The translations under genes were made by a program, and so were the position numbers. The notes beneath the pieces were generated by a model. That model was not told the DNA's origin. It ran no database searches and worked only from the letters and a program-made list of their open reading frames with translations. Source: Verrucomicrobiaceae bacterium (GTDB lineage: Bacteria > Pseudomonadota > Gammaproteobacteria > Pseudomonadales > CAMLJR01). Taken from it: a stretch of DNA of 64,000 nucleotides. Positions 8,944 through 19,117 of this stretch are shown one piece after another (within the stretch, counting starts at the first letter, position 1; every line of letters starts with the position of its first letter). The stretch lies in the NCBI GenBank assembly GCA_028293825.1, contig JAQGNY010000040.1, positions 62,001 through 126,000 on the forward strand, given 5' to 3'.

Positions 8944-9954
8944 TTAGCCACCCGTCATATTCATGAAGCGCACGATTTGAGTATCACCGCCCAACTCAAA
9001 ATGGTGGCTTTCAGGTTTCAAACCCATCGCAGCAACAATGGCCGCCTTCAATGCATCGATATCGCCATTGCTGTCGCGCAGCACGGCGCGCAAATCCGCC
9101 GAATGCTCATTGCCGAGACACAGCAACAGACGTCCGTCCACCGTTACGCGCACACGATTGCACAGATGGCAAAAGTTATGACTGTGCGGAGAAATAAAAC
9201 CGATCCGCGAATCGCTACCGCTCATGCGGTAATAGCGCGCCGGGCCGCCGCTGTTTTCCATGCTTGGCGTCAGCGGAAACAGCGATGAAATAATCCGACG
9301 AATGCTATCGCTGGAGCAAAAGCTCTGCGCGCGATCGTGTTCACTGATATTGCCGAGCGGCATTTCTTCGATAAAGGAAAGATCGAGTTCGCGGTCGCGC
9401 GCAAAGCGGACCAGATCAAGAATTTCGTCGTCGTTGCGACCGCGCAAAATGACCGCGTTGAGCTTGATGCGCTTAAAGCCAGCAGTGCGCGCGGCTTCAA
9501 TACCCGCCAGCACCTCGGCCAATTTGCCAAACCGCGTGATCTCGCGAAAGCGGTCCGGCCGCAAACTGTCGAGGCTGATATTGATGCGGTCCAGTCCGGC
9601 TTCGCGCAACTGCGGCGCAAATTGCACCAGCCGACTGCCGTTAGTGGTCAACGTCAACTCGCGCAAACCCGGCAGCGCACGCAGTTCGCGCGCCAGCTGC
9701 GCAACATTACTGCGAACGAGGGGTTCGCCGCCGGTCAGCCGAATTTTACTGACACCCAGCTCGACGAATGCGCGGCCGATCAGAGCCAGCTCCTCAAGCG
9801 ACAAAATCTCATTGCGTGGCAGAAACGTCATTTCTTCCGCCATGCAGTAAATGCAGCGGAAGTCACAGCGATCAGTTACCGACAGGCGCACGTAAGTGAC
9901 CTGCCGGCCGAAGCGGTCGATTAACCGAGGTGTTGGTACGGATGCAGCGCTCAT
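8944..9954 (-). CDS. moaA: GTP 3',8-cyclase MoaA
   Basis: Radical-SAM enzyme that starts molybdenum-cofactor synthesis by converting GTP to 3',8-cyclo-7,8-dihydro-GTP. The protein is 336 aa from the ATG at 9954. The N-terminal 4Fe-4S motif CDFRCIYC (Cys30, 34, 37), the C-terminal cluster motif [13 protein letters not shown] with a further Cys (LLLCLG), and the C-terminal Gly-Gly tail (MTGG) are all present. A longer frame to 10086 overlaps the peroxiredoxin gene and is rejected. moaC/moaE are not in the window. Confidence 0.95.
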   Translation of the reverse strand: MSAASVPTPRLIDRFGRQVTYVRLSVTDRCDFRCIYCMAEEMTFLPRNEILSLEELALIGRAFVELGVSKIRLTGGEPLVRSNVAQLARELRALPGLRELTLTTNGSRLVQFAPQLREAGLDRINISLDSLRPDRFREITRFGKLAEVLAGIEAARTAGFKRIKLNAVILRGRNDDEILDLVRFARDRELDLSFIEEMPLGNISEHDRAQSFCSSDSIRRIISSLFPLTPSMENSGGPARYYRMSGSDSRIGFISPHSHNFCHLCNRVRVTVDGRLLLCLGNEHSADLRAVLRDSNGDIDALKAAIVAAMGLKPESHHFELGGDTQIVRFMNMTGG

Positions 9955-9997
9955 GAGCCCAACTTTACTCCAATGGGACACCTTATCGCACGATGAA

Positions 9998-10474
9998 TTA
10001 CAGGTGCGCCAATACCGCCTCTGCGGCACTGTCCTTGATTTCCGAACTGTCGATACCCAAATATTTGACCACACCGTTATCGACAATCATCGCGAAGCGC
10101 TTGCTGCGCATGCCAAGCCCGAAGCCGCTGGCGTCCAATTCGAGACCCAGCTTCCTGGTCAGTTCGCCATTGCCATCGGCGATCATCAATAATTCTTCGG
10201 CATTGTGCGTTTTGCTCCACGCGCCCAACACGAAAGCATCGTTTACCGCCAAACAGGCAATGGTATCGACGCCCTTGGCCTTGATCTCATCGGCATGCAC
10301 GATAAAACCCGGCAGGTGCGTATTGGAACAACCCGGCGTGTAGGCACCAGGTACCGCGAACAGCACTACTTTCTTGCCATCAAATAGTTGCGCCGTGGTG
10401 ATATCGGCGGGTTTTGTTTCGCCCGGCGTTTTCAACGTGCATGCCGGAATGGTGTCGCCTACTTTAATGGTCAT
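9998..10474 (-). CDS. Peroxiredoxin, Prx5 type
   Basis: Thiol peroxidase reducing H2O2 and organic hydroperoxides (Prx5/AhpE-TSA superfamily), 158 aa. The peroxidatic Cys49 lies in the family motif [15 protein letters not shown]. The Arg near residue 124 ([10 protein letters not shown]) fits the active-site Arg. Whether it uses glutaredoxin or thioredoxin cannot be told. It precedes moaA on the same strand with a 43-base gap. Confidence 0.92.
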   Translation of the reverse strand: MTIKVGDTIPACTLKTPGETKPADITTAQLFDGKKVVLFAVPGAYTPGCSNTHLPGFIVHADEIKAKGVDTIACLAVNDAFVLGAWSKTHNAEELLMIADGNGELTRKLGLELDASGFGLGMRSKRFAMIVDNGVVKYLGIDSSEIKDSAAEAVLAHL

Positions 10475-10612
10475 GTCGATATTCTCCAGTGGGATACATC
10501 TGATTGAAAAATTGCGCGTTCGATACTAACAGGATCGCGATCGAAAATACGCATTGTGCGAATGCTGAAAACTCGCGCCATAAAAATTTGTGTCGGCATT
10601 TTTTCTTACGTA

Positions 10613-10640
10613 CTTGAAATTAAATAAGCCGCCCTTACTT
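10613..10640 (+). promoter_or_regulatory. Sigma-32-like heat-shock promoter of hsp20
   Basis: CTTGAAA at 10613-10619 is an exact match to the sigma-32 -35 core. It is followed after 12 bases by CCCTTACTT, a partial match to the -10 (CCCCATnTA). It lies about 80 bases before the small heat-shock protein start, which fits the gene's expected control. Confidence 0.5.
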
Positions 10641-10721
10641 AATTTGGCGTGCACAAACCGAAAACAAAATGATCTGTGAAATTCGATTCAACCAACATCA
10701 AGTTTTTAGTGGAGAAAGGTT

Positions 10722-11162
10722 ATGAGCTTAGCGGCACGCAATGCATTCGTATTTTTAAATGAATTAAATCGCGACGCAAATCGTTTGTTCGATACTCGTA
10801 TTAATCCAAAACTGCGCAGCGCCGGCAGCGCCGCCAATCAAAGCGCTTGGCAACCCCCGGTCGACATTTACGAAGACAATGAGGGTTATTACTTATCCGT
10901 CGATTTACCCGGCATTCAAAACGATTCGATCGAAGTTACCGCGCACAATAATGTACTCAGCATTCGCGGCACTCGCGCAGCGGTGCAAACCGAAAAAGAA
11001 TTGAACCGATCTGAACGTAACTTCGGTGCATTCCAGCGCGAATTCAGCATGCCGGAAAATGCCAACCTCGAGCAGATTGTTGCAAGCAGCAATAACGGCG
11101 TATTGGAAATCTCCATTCTGAAAACACCGAAATCGGAGCCTAAACGAATTGCTGTGCAATAA
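10722..11162 (+). CDS. Hsp20/alpha-crystallin small heat-shock protein
   Basis: ATP-independent holdase chaperone, 146 aa. A variable N-terminus of about 40 residues is followed by an alpha-crystallin domain (WQPPVDIYEDNEGYYLSVDLPG... to NGVLEISILK) and a short tail. The IxI motif in ISILKTP and the conserved Leu/Gly positions are intact. A GGAG sits nine bases before the ATG, with a sigma-32-like promoter upstream and a terminator directly after. Single-gene unit. Confidence 0.93.
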   Translation: MSLAARNAFVFLNELNRDANRLFDTRINPKLRSAGSAANQSAWQPPVDIYEDNEGYYLSVDLPGIQNDSIEVTAHNNVLSIRGTRAAVQTEKELNRSERNFGAFQREFSMPENANLEQIVASSNNGVLEISILKTPKSEPKRIAVQ

Positions 11163-11178
11163 CTGAAATGCTGCAAAC

Positions 11179-11208
11179 AAAGAGGGCTTCACGCCCTCTT
11201 TGTTATTT
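11179..11208 (+). terminator. Rho-independent terminator of hsp20
   Basis: Stem AGAGGGC/GCCCTCT extended by flanking A/T pairs, loop TTCAC, then TTTGTTATTT. It begins about 17 bases after the hsp20 stop. Confidence 0.85.
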
Positions 11209-11479
11209 AGCTATCTTTGATAATTTAAAAATTATCGTCGCACCAAGAAACCACACAACATTTAAATTTTTACAATTCTAAATTTTCATACTTCGCACAC
11301 CCTCGATTAGGCTGCGCAACCACTGTGTTGGATGTCGGCATATTGATTCGCATCGACATCAGCCCGACCGACTGCCATCGACTGAGATATTCTTCTGCAA
11401 CTAAAATTTCACCAACGCTATTCGCGCGCCGCATATTCACGCAGAATTGCCGCTGCTTAAATAATGTAGAGGATCATCA

Positions 11480-12253
11480 ATGCCTAACTGGCGCCGCGAG
11501 TGCGATTTACTATTTATCGCCATCGCTTTTTTAACTCGAATACCAATACCTGCCGGCACCGCGCATACGCAGGAAAATCTCAACGCGGCGTCGCGCTACT
11601 TTCCGGCGGTAGGCTTACTTGTCGGCGCCATAGCCGCTGCAATTTTTGCGTGCAGCAATTCGCTGTGGACAATCGGCATTGCCATCATTCTCGCCATGGC
11701 TGCCACCGTGCGTATTACCGGCGCATTTCATGAAGACGGTTTTGCAGATAGTTGCGACGGCTTCGGCGGCGGCTGGACTCGCGACCAAGTGCTGACGATT
11801 ATGAAGGATTCGCGTATCGGCACTTACGGCGCGGTTGGATTAGGACTACTACTCGCGATTAAATTTCTCGCGCTGCAGGCTCTTGGTGAACCATGGAAAA
11901 TTGCCTGTGCGTTCTTGGTGGGACATACCTGGAGCCGCTTGCTCGCTATCAGTTATTTGCTGAACTTCAGCTACGTGCGCGATGGCGAAAGTAGCAAAGT
12001 AAAACCGCTTGCTACCGCCATGAGCCGCAACGATTTTTTTATTGCCGGATTAATTGCGCTGCCATTGGTATTGACGATAAGCCCATTACAAACCGGCGCC
12101 ATCGTTCTAACACTCGCGTTATGGCGCTGGTGGTTCGGCCGCTATATGTTGCGCCGTATTGACGGCTATACCGGCGACTGTCTCGGCGCGGCGCAGCAAG
12201 TAGCGGAAGTATTAATTTATCTGATACTCGCCGTGCCGCTGCTAAACGGATAA
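11480..12253 (+). CDS. cobS: Adenosylcobinamide-GDP ribazoletransferase (cobalamin synthase CobS)
   Basis: Membrane-embedded last step of adenosylcobalamin assembly, joining adenosylcobinamide-GDP to alpha-ribazole. The protein is 257 aa with multiple hydrophobic helices and the metal-binding motif GAFHEDGFADSCDGFGGG followed by MKDSRIGTYG, both family hallmarks. AGAGGATC lies upstream of the ATG. It stands alone: cobU, cobT and cobC are not adjacent, and I found no convincing cobalamin riboswitch in the 270 bases upstream. Confidence 0.95.
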   Translation: MPNWRRECDLLFIAIAFLTRIPIPAGTAHTQENLNAASRYFPAVGLLVGAIAAAIFACSNSLWTIGIAIILAMAATVRITGAFHEDGFADSCDGFGGGWTRDQVLTIMKDSRIGTYGAVGLGLLLAIKFLALQALGEPWKIACAFLVGHTWSRLLAISYLLNFSYVRDGESSKVKPLATAMSRNDFFIAGLIALPLVLTISPLQTGAIVLTLALWRWWFGRYMLRRIDGYTGDCLGAAQQVAEVLIYLILAVPLLNG

Positions 12254-12270
12254 ATAGTAGATAACAAATA

Positions 12271-12318
12271 ATTGGAACCGCGCTCCGCAAATTACATCCA
12301 CTGCGGAGCGCAACCAAT
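12271..12318. terminator. Long hairpin between convergent cobS and tex
   Basis: Perfect 10-bp inverted repeat GCGCTCCGCA/TGCGGAGCGC (12280-12289 and 12302-12311), extended on both sides by ATTGG/CCAAT. No T run follows, so it is a hairpin separating convergent transcripts rather than a textbook intrinsic terminator. Confidence 0.5.
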
Positions 12319-14675
12319 CATAGCCGTCCGTTTTTCTTTTTCTCTGCCGCTGCAAACAATTGCGCCAGCGTGTTGTTGGCGGGTTGTTGCCGATTATTAT
12401 CGCGGCGCAGTTGCTCGATAGCTTTGCCGGCATTTTTTTCCTGACCGAGCGAAGCGCCGCCAGATTTTTCTCCGGCACGTTTATTATCTTCAGGAGAGTC
12501 GTCAAGACGCAGCGACAACGCAATGCGCTTACGCGCGACATCGACTTCCATCACTTTCGCTTTAACGATATCGCCGGCTTTAACAACTTCGCGCGGGTCT
12601 TTTATGTATTTATTCGACAGCGCGGAAATATGCACCAAGCCATCCTGATGTACGCCCACATCGACGAAGGCGCCAAACGCGGTGACATTGGTGACCGTGC
12701 CTTCGAGAACCATACCCGGCAACAAGTCACTGATTTTTTCGACGCCATCCATGAAGTTTGCAGTTTTAAATTCCGGGCGCGGATCGCGACCGGGTTTATC
12801 CAGCTCGCTGATGATATCAGTCACCGTCGGCGTGCCGAATTTTTCGTCGATATAGTCGACCGCTTTCAGTGCCCTTAAAAAACTGCTGTCGCCGAGTAAA
12901 TGTTTTACGTCGCGATTATTTTTCTGACCAATACGCTCGACCACCACATACGATTCCGGATGCACTGCCGATGCATCGAGCGGGTTGTCACTGTTCATCA
13001 CGCGCAAAAATCCTGCAGCCTGCTCGAACGTTTTATCGCCGAGACGCGGGACTTTTTTCAACTGATCGCGATTGTGGAATGCACCATTTTGATTGCGAAA
13101 TTCAACAATATTATTCGCGAGCGTTTGATTCAAACCGGAAATGCGCGTCAACAAAGCCGGCGATGCGGTGTTCACATCGACACCCACCGCGTTCACGCAA
13201 TCTTCGATCACTGCGTCAAGCGAGCGCGCCAATGCGCTCTGACTGACATCATGTTGATACTGGCCAACACCGATCGATTTCGGTTCTATTTTTACCAACT
13301 CCGCGAGGGGATCTTGCAGACGGCGCGCGATAGAAATAGCGCCGCGAATCGTCACATCGAGATCGGGAAATTCTTTCGCCGCGTATTCGGACGCCGAATA
13401 AATCGATGCGCCGGATTCGTTGACGATTACTTTGGTCAAGCCCAACTCGGGATGCGCTTTAATTAAATCCAACACGAAGCGTTCGGTTTCGCGGCTCGCG
13501 GTACCGTTGCCGATCGCAATCAATTGCACATTATGTTTTTTCGCGAGAGCGAATAACACCGCAGCCGATTCCGCTAATTTATTTTGCGGGGGGGTCGGAT
13601 AAATTGCGCAGTGGTCGAGCACTTTGCCAGTCGCATCGACCACGGCAACTTTAACGCCGGTGCGCAAACCGGGGTCGAGACCAATGGTCGCTTTCGGTCC
13701 CGCCGGCGCCGCGAGTAATAAATCTTTTAAATTATTGGCGAAAACTTTTATCGCTTCGTCTTCGGCGCTTTCGCGCAACTGTCCGAGCAAATCGGTTTCG
13801 AGGTGCGTGTAAAGTTTGATGCGCCAGGTCCAGCGCACTACTTCGCCGAGCCATTTATCGGCCGGGCGACTTTGATCGCTGATATTCCAGAATTTTGCCA
13901 CCATCACTTCGCACGGATGCATCACCGGCTTTTCTTCATCGCCGGCCGCCTCTTTATCGACAGTAATGGAAATAGTCAGCACGCCCTCGTTGCGGCCGCG
14001 AAACATCGCCAACGCGCGGTGTGAAGGTGTCGTCGAAAGCGCTTCGTTGTGTTCGAAGTAATCGCGGAATTTCGCGCCGTCGGTTTCTTTGCCTTCAACC
14101 AGACGCGCACTCAATTTGCCGTCCTGCCATAAATAGTTGCGCAGCTTTTCGAGCAGGTCCGCGTTCTCGCTGAACTTGTCCATCAAAATGTATTTGGCGC
14201 CATCGAGTGCCGCTTTAATATCGGCAACACTTTTTTCCGCATTGATAAATTGCGCGGCAAATTCTTCGGGGCGCAGCGCGGGATTTTCATAAAGCCCGAG
14301 CGCCAGCGGTTCCAATCCAGACTCGATCGCAATTTGCGCTTTGGTGCGACGTTTTTGTTTGTAGGGTAAATACAAATCTTCAAGTCGATTTTTTGTATCT
14401 GCCGCATTTATCTCGGCGGTGAGTTCTGGCGTTAATTTGCCCTGCTCCAGAATGCTGGAAAGAATCGCGGCGCGGCGTTCTTCCATTTCGCGCAAATAAC
14501 GCAGGCGCTCTTCGAGGGTGCGCAATTGCGTGTCGTCCAATGCGCCGGTGACTTCCTTGCGATAGCGCGAAATGAAGGGCACGGTCGAGCCTTCATCGAG
14601 CAATTGCACAGCGGCATCCACTTGTTGTTTGTTGACGTTGAGTTCGGTGGCGATGCGTTGCGTAATTGAGAGCAT
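12318..14675 (-). CDS. tex: Tex, S1-domain RNA-binding transcription accessory protein
   Basis: Nucleic-acid-binding protein of the Tex/Spt6 family that affects transcription and RNA handling. At 785 aa it has the usual length and order: a helical N-terminus ([13 protein letters not shown]), a YqgF-like domain ([17 protein letters not shown], about residues 330-345), tandem helix-hairpin-helix elements ([23 protein letters not shown]), and an S1 domain near residues 650-720 ([21 protein letters not shown]). A Lys/Arg-rich tail follows. AGTAGG lies upstream of the ATG. Confidence 0.96.
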   Translation of the reverse strand: MLSITQRIATELNVNKQQVDAAVQLLDEGSTVPFISRYRKEVTGALDDTQLRTLEERLRYLREMEERRAAILSSILEQGKLTPELTAEINAADTKNRLEDLYLPYKQKRRTKAQIAIESGLEPLALGLYENPALRPEEFAAQFINAEKSVADIKAALDGAKYILMDKFSENADLLEKLRNYLWQDGKLSARLVEGKETDGAKFRDYFEHNEALSTTPSHRALAMFRGRNEGVLTISITVDKEAAGDEEKPVMHPCEVMVAKFWNISDQSRPADKWLGEVVRWTWRIKLYTHLETDLLGQLRESAEDEAIKVFANNLKDLLLAAPAGPKATIGLDPGLRTGVKVAVVDATGKVLDHCAIYPTPPQNKLAESAAVLFALAKKHNVQLIAIGNGTASRETERFVLDLIKAHPELGLTKVIVNESGASIYSASEYAAKEFPDLDVTIRGAISIARRLQDPLAELVKIEPKSIGVGQYQHDVSQSALARSLDAVIEDCVNAVGVDVNTASPALLTRISGLNQTLANNIVEFRNQNGAFHNRDQLKKVPRLGDKTFEQAAGFLRVMNSDNPLDASAVHPESYVVVERIGQKNNRDVKHLLGDSSFLRALKAVDYIDEKFGTPTVTDIISELDKPGRDPRPEFKTANFMDGVEKISDLLPGMVLEGTVTNVTAFGAFVDVGVHQDGLVHISALSNKYIKDPREVVKAGDIVKAKVMEVDVARKRIALSLRLDDSPEDNKRAGEKSGGASLGQEKNAGKAIEQLRRDNNRQQPANNTLAQLFAAAEKKKNGRL

Positions 14676-14902
14676 AGGAAACCTACTGCGAAAAAGTCGG
14701 GCGCATTATGCGGAAATATTTCCGGCGCCGGGAGAATTGCGGTGGCAGATTTTTTTTGTTAACCCTCGCGAGTTCAAATCCTCCGCTGGCTGACGCATGT
14801 CGGCCCTCCTTCGATATCTGGGGTTCTCAACATTAGAGACGCTATCTGATCTTCGGGCGTTGTGCGTAGACGCGCTAGCTCGATGTGAACGGACTTATTG
14901 TT

Positions 14903-14921
14903 AATGGTATTAATTCGCATT
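14903..14921 (+). promoter_or_regulatory. Fur-box-like operator upstream of the siderophore receptor
   Basis: AATGGTATTAATTCGCATT agrees at 16 of 19 positions with the common gammaproteobacterial Fur-box form AATGATAATAATTCTCATT. It lies 43 bases before the receptor ATG, where Fur would block transcription in iron-replete cells. Confidence 0.65.
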
Positions 14922-14963
14922 TACAATTAGCGCGCCTCCCGCACTTACTTTCGAGAATCCCAG

Positions 14964-17099
14964 ATGCTCAACGCTTTCCGCCGCGCCACACCGCGCGTTT
15001 CCTTGCTTGTCGCCAGCCTATCGCTTGCCGTGCAGGCCTATGCCCAATCCGCTGACGAAGCTGCGAAAGACAATGTTTTGGAGAAGGTGCTGGTTGTCGC
15101 CCAACGCGCCGATCGCGTCAGCAATGGCGCTACCAACCTTGACTTAGACGTCAAGGACACACCGCAATCGATCAGCGTCGTGACGCAGGAGCAGATGGAG
15201 CAGTTCGGTGTCACCAACCTCAACGATGCGTTGCGCCTGACCACCGGCATTCAAGTCGATGAATGGGAGACCAACCGTACGACCTACACCGCACGCGGTT
15301 TCGATATCAAGAACACCCAGACCGACGGCGTCGGCTTGCCCAACAATTGGGGAGTCGTCAACGGTGCGATGGATTCTTTCGGCTACGAGAAACTAGAAGT
15401 GATACGTGGCGCCAACGGTTTGCTGACCGGGGTAGGGAATGCCGCAGGCACCATCAACTATGTGCGTAAGCGTCCAACCAACGAGCAGCAAGGCTCGATC
15501 GGGGTTAGCTACGGCTCATGGGACACCAAGCGCGTCGAGGCGGATTATTCGACGCCATTCACCAACAATGGCAGCTGGGCCGGGCGCGTGGTTGTCGCAC
15601 ATGAGGACGGCGATTCGTACCTGCGCGGCAAAGACGACAAACGCGATTTCTTTTACGGCGTGGTCGATGGTCAGGTCGGCGAGAACGGCACTCTGGCAGC
15701 CGGCTACTCGTACCAGAAAGCTAAGACCAAAGGCAGCATGTGGGGTGCGCTGGCATTTATGTACAGCGACGGCACCCAAGCCGACTGGAGCCGCAGCGCC
15801 TCGACGACGCAGGACTGGACGCATTACGACACCACCACGCAAACCGGTTTCGCCGAATATACCCATCAGCTCTCGCCGGACTCTCAACTGAAGTTGTCCT
15901 ACAACTACCGCCGCATTGAGAACGACACCACGCTGTTCTACGCCACCGACTTCCTCGGTGCCGGCCTGGACCCCGCCACCAGCACGGGCCTGTACGGTTA
16001 TCCGTGGGGAGGCAACGACGAGCTGGACGCCAATCTGGGCGAGGCCGCGATCAACGGACACTTCGACCTGTTAGGCCGTGAGCATGAAGTAATGCTGGGC
16101 GTGAGCTACGCCAAGAGCAAGGCAACGAACCGGGAATACGCCAACGCAATCTACGATCACGACCCCGATTTGTACGGCTACATTCCGATGCCTGGATTCC
16201 CGTACGCCGGCAACGTCGTTCCGGAACCGGCATGGGGCGAACTCTCTGTTTACAGCACCATGGACCAGCGCATGAAGCGCGCCTATGGAGCGACCCGACT
16301 GGTATTTACCGACCGGCTCAAGGCGGTGCTCGGCTTCAACTACACCCAGTACCACCGCGAAGGCACGAACTATGGCGTGGTGTTCGATCAGACCGAGAAC
16401 CACACCAGCCCGTATGCCGGCCTGACCTTCGACATCACCAACAATCTGCTGGGTTACGTCAGCTATTCGGATATCTACCAGCCGCAGGATGAGACCGACG
16501 CAGCCGACCGCTATCTCAACCCAACGAAGGGCGTGAACTATGAAGTGGGCGTCAAGGCCGATTGGCTGAACAAGCGTCTGCTGACCACACTGGCATGGTT
16601 CACAGCCAAGCAGGAAGGGTTGGCCACCAGTGCCGGTTACACCGCCGATGCTCAGCTTTACTACTCTGGAGTGGACGTCGAATCCAAGGGCTTTGAATTC
16701 GGAGCCACCGGCAAAATTACCGACAACATTGACTTGGTGTTCGGATACACCGCTCTGAAGCTGGATGGCGAAAACGGCAACGATACCTACCAGTGGGTGC
16801 CGCGCCGTACCGCCAACCTGATGCTCAGCGCGCGCCTGCCGAGTTATTACGCGCTATCAGCCGGCATCGGCGGACGCTGGCAAAGCGACATATCCAATGT
16901 AGAGTCCAACGGCTTCACCGTGCGTCAAAACAGCTACGCCGTGCTCAACAGCTTTGTGGCATGGAACGTCCTGCCTGACGTGACGCTGCAGCTCAACGTC
17001 AACAATCTCACCGACGAGAAGTACATAAATACGCTGCGTTACAGCGGCTTTTACGGCGCTCCGCGCAACTATACGGCCAGCCTGAACTGGCGCTTCTGA
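14964..17099 (+). CDS. TonB-dependent siderophore receptor
   Basis: Outer-membrane gated beta-barrel for ferric-siderophore uptake, 711 aa. A signal peptide ends near residue 28 (VQAYAQS). A TonB-box-like stretch (LEKVLVVAQ) follows, then the plug domain with DTPQSISVVTQEQM and VEVIRGANGLLTGVGNAAGTINYVRK-type signatures. The barrel ends in an aromatic C-terminal residue (LNWRF). There is no N-terminal signalling domain, so it is FhuE/FpvA-like without the sigma-regulator extension. It stands alone, without transporter or synthesis genes. Word use (more CTG, AAG) looks different from its neighbours, a hint of transfer. Confidence 0.93.
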   Translation: MLNAFRRATPRVSLLVASLSLAVQAYAQSADEAAKDNVLEKVLVVAQRADRVSNGATNLDLDVKDTPQSISVVTQEQMEQFGVTNLNDALRLTTGIQVDEWETNRTTYTARGFDIKNTQTDGVGLPNNWGVVNGAMDSFGYEKLEVIRGANGLLTGVGNAAGTINYVRKRPTNEQQGSIGVSYGSWDTKRVEADYSTPFTNNGSWAGRVVVAHEDGDSYLRGKDDKRDFFYGVVDGQVGENGTLAAGYSYQKAKTKGSMWGALAFMYSDGTQADWSRSASTTQDWTHYDTTTQTGFAEYTHQLSPDSQLKLSYNYRRIENDTTLFYATDFLGAGLDPATSTGLYGYPWGGNDELDANLGEAAINGHFDLLGREHEVMLGVSYAKSKATNREYANAIYDHDPDLYGYIPMPGFPYAGNVVPEPAWGELSVYSTMDQRMKRAYGATRLVFTDRLKAVLGFNYTQYHREGTNYGVVFDQTENHTSPYAGLTFDITNNLLGYVSYSDIYQPQDETDAADRYLNPTKGVNYEVGVKADWLNKRLLTTLAWFTAKQEGLATSAGYTADAQLYYSGVDVESKGFEFGATGKITDNIDLVFGYTALKLDGENGNDTYQWVPRRTANLMLSARLPSYYALSAGIGGRWQSDISNVESNGFTVRQNSYAVLNSFVAWNVLPDVTLQLNVNNLTDEKYINTLRYSGFYGAPRNYTASLNWRF

Positions 17100-17171
17100 G
17101 GACACGGCGCGCGCTATCGAGGATATCCATTTCCCCGACGATAGAGCGCGTCATTCCGAAACTGAGCAATA

Positions 17172-17200
17172 AAAAAAGCCGCCTTTTGGGCGGCTTTTTT
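17172..17200. terminator. Bidirectional rho-independent terminator
   Basis: GCCGCC/GGCGGC stem (17178-17183, 17189-17194), loop TTTTG, flanked by six A on the left and six T on the right. It can stop the receptor gene on the plus strand and pckA on the minus strand. Confidence 0.92.
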
Positions 17201-17238
17201 GCGATTGTCTAACTTAGGCCATGGGGTCAGGCCAAAGC

Positions 17239-18789
17239 TCAGGGTTTGGGGCCTGCGCCGATAATTGCTGCGGATGAATTAAATTTCTTGATGTTCTCTT
17301 GGAACAACTGCGCCAATTTCCGCGCCTCGGCATCATACGCGTTCGCATCGGTCCACGAGGTACGTGGATTGAGAAAACTGGCATCAACGCCGGGCACCGA
17401 TTTTGGAATATCGACATTGAGAATGTCGAGGTGCTCTTTTTCGACATTCAACAAAACACCGCTCTGACAGGCGGCAACAACCGCGCGCGTGACCGGAATC
17501 GGGAAGCGTTTGCCGGTGCCGCCAGGCGCGCCCGAACCACCGGTCCAGCCGGTGTTGACCAGATAAACCTGCGAACCGAACTCTTCAATGCGCTTGATCA
17601 ACAGCTCGGCGTATTCACGTGCCGGGCGCGGCATGAACGGTGCGCCGAAGCAGGTCGAAAATGTCGGCTGAATGCCGGCTTCGCCACCCATTTCGGTGGA
17701 ACCAACACGCGCGGTGTAACCGGACAGAAAGTGAAACGCCGCCGCTTCTTTGGTGAGGATCGAGACCGGCGGCAATACGCCCGATACGTCGCATGTCAAA
17801 AAGATTACGACTTTCGGTTCGCCAGCGGAGTTTTTCAGAACGCGCTTGGGCACGTGCTCAAGCGGGTAACAGCAGCGGCCGTTTTCCGACAGGCTGGTGT
17901 CGTCGTAATCGGCGTGGCGAGTTTCCGGATTGATAACGACGTTTTCAACAATCGAACCGAAGCTGATCGCGTCCCAAATAATGGGCTCGTTTTTCTGCGA
18001 CAGATTGATGGTCTTGGCGTAGCAGCCGCCTTCAATATTGAACACAGAGCCTTTCGCCCAGCCGTGCTCGTCGTCGCCAATCAAAAAGCGGGTTGGGTCG
18101 GCCGACAGCGTGGTTTTACCGGTGCCGGACAAGCCGAAGAACAAACAGGTGTCGCCGGCGTCGCCGACGTTGGCCGAGCAATGCATCGGCATTACATCTT
18201 TCGCCGGCAACAGGAAGTTCTGCACCGCGAACATCGATTTCTTCATTTCACCGGCGTAACGCATGCCGGCCAGCAGCACTTTGCGCTCGCTGAAATTGGT
18301 GATGACGACGCCATCGGAGTTGGTGCCATCGCGCGCTGGGTCGCACACGAAGCTCGGCACATTGAGGATTTTCCACTCGTCCTTGCCGCGCGGGTTGTAC
18401 ACCTCGGGGCGAATAAACATGCTGCGGGCGAACAAGTTCTGCCAGGCAGTTTCGGTGCGCGCCACTACCGGCTGGTAATGCTCTTCGTGTGCGCCGACAT
18501 GAACGTGCACGATGAATTGATCTTTGGTCAGGAGATGCGCTTCAACACGTTGCCACAACGCATCGAATTTGGCCGGATCGATCGATTGGTTGACCGAACC
18601 CCAGTCCACGGTGTCCGCAGTGGTTGCGTCTTTGACGATGAAACGGTCTTTCGGCGACCGGCCAGTGCGCTTGCCCGTAGTTACGACGAAAGCGCCGGAG
18701 TCTGCCAACACCCCCTCGCCACGCGCAAGGCCTTGCTCAATCAACTGCGCCGGAGACAAATCGTTGTAGACGGTAACTGCTGAACTCAT
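17239..18789 (-). CDS. pckA: Phosphoenolpyruvate carboxykinase (ATP)
   Basis: Gluconeogenic enzyme converting oxaloacetate and ATP to phosphoenolpyruvate. The protein is 516 aa from the ATG at 18789. The kinase P-loop [11 protein letters not shown] is at about residues 219-229, with the downstream metal site GDDEHGW and the substrate segment [13 protein letters not shown] near residue 40. A GTG nine bases upstream is in frame, but the ATG has the better-placed AGGA. The position after yrfG-hslR-hslO matches the enterobacterial gene order. Confidence 0.97.
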   Translation of the reverse strand: MSSAVTVYNDLSPAQLIEQGLARGEGVLADSGAFVVTTGKRTGRSPKDRFIVKDATTADTVDWGSVNQSIDPAKFDALWQRVEAHLLTKDQFIVHVHVGAHEEHYQPVVARTETAWQNLFARSMFIRPEVYNPRGKDEWKILNVPSFVCDPARDGTNSDGVVITNFSERKVLLAGMRYAGEMKKSMFAVQNFLLPAKDVMPMHCSANVGDAGDTCLFFGLSGTGKTTLSADPTRFLIGDDEHGWAKGSVFNIEGGCYAKTINLSQKNEPIIWDAISFGSIVENVVINPETRHADYDDTSLSENGRCCYPLEHVPKRVLKNSAGEPKVVIFLTCDVSGVLPPVSILTKEAAAFHFLSGYTARVGSTEMGGEAGIQPTFSTCFGAPFMPRPAREYAELLIKRIEEFGSQVYLVNTGWTGGSGAPGGTGKRFPIPVTRAVVAACQSGVLLNVEKEHLDILNVDIPKSVPGVDASFLNPRTSWTDANAYDAEARKLAQLFQENIKKFNSSAAIIGAGPKP

Positions 18790-19117
18790 GCTCGTCACAT
18801 TCCTGTTTGGTGGCCAGCAGCTGCGGGCCGGTGATTGGTGTCCAAAATCGCAGCGGCGATTTCGGCATAGATTCAGGGGGTTCCACCGAGCGGGGCTGCC
18901 AGTGGGGGTAAACCGAGGCCGCCATTATGCCAAAAGCGGCGCCTCAAATCTAACCTGACCGGTCGCGACCGCGCGAAAGTGCGCCGCCCGTCGGAAAGTA
19001 AGCCTTCTATTTCATTACAACTGCGATCTCGTCATGACTTCGGTGGTCTCGGCTTCTTACAACGGCGCTCTTATTACGACCGCACTCTTGTTACAACCGC
19101 AGTCTCGGTCGACAACT
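18790..19117. other. pckA leader region and repeat-bearing spacer
   Basis: About 330 bases between hslO and pckA. The part next to pckA should hold its promoter, though no clear box pair is visible. The hslO-proximal part holds the 17-bp tandem repeats annotated separately. Confidence 0.5.
19015..19107. repeat. Degenerate 17-bp tandem repeat
   Basis: Three contiguous 17-base units at 19057, 19074 and 19091: TTACAACGGCGCTCTTA, TTACGACCGCACTCTTG, TTACAACCGCAGTCTCG. A further copy lies at 19015 (TTACAACTGCGATCTCG), and a more diverged one (TGACTTCGGTGGTCTCG) sits between. The repeat lies just beyond the hslO stop, in non-coding sequence. Confidence 0.85.

Noticed and set aside
11209-11479. Possible cobalamin riboswitch before cobS
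   Set aside because: A CCACTG near 11318 is reminiscent of the B12 box, but the rest of the conserved core is absent.
14766-14790. GAGTTCAAATCC, resembling a tRNA T-loop, between tex and the siderophore receptor
   Set aside because: The flanks do not pair as a T-stem and no other tRNA arms are present; at most a remnant.
17299-18783. 494-codon open frame on the plus strand antisense to pckA
   Set aside because: pckA is unmistakable on the other strand; the antisense product has no recognisable features.
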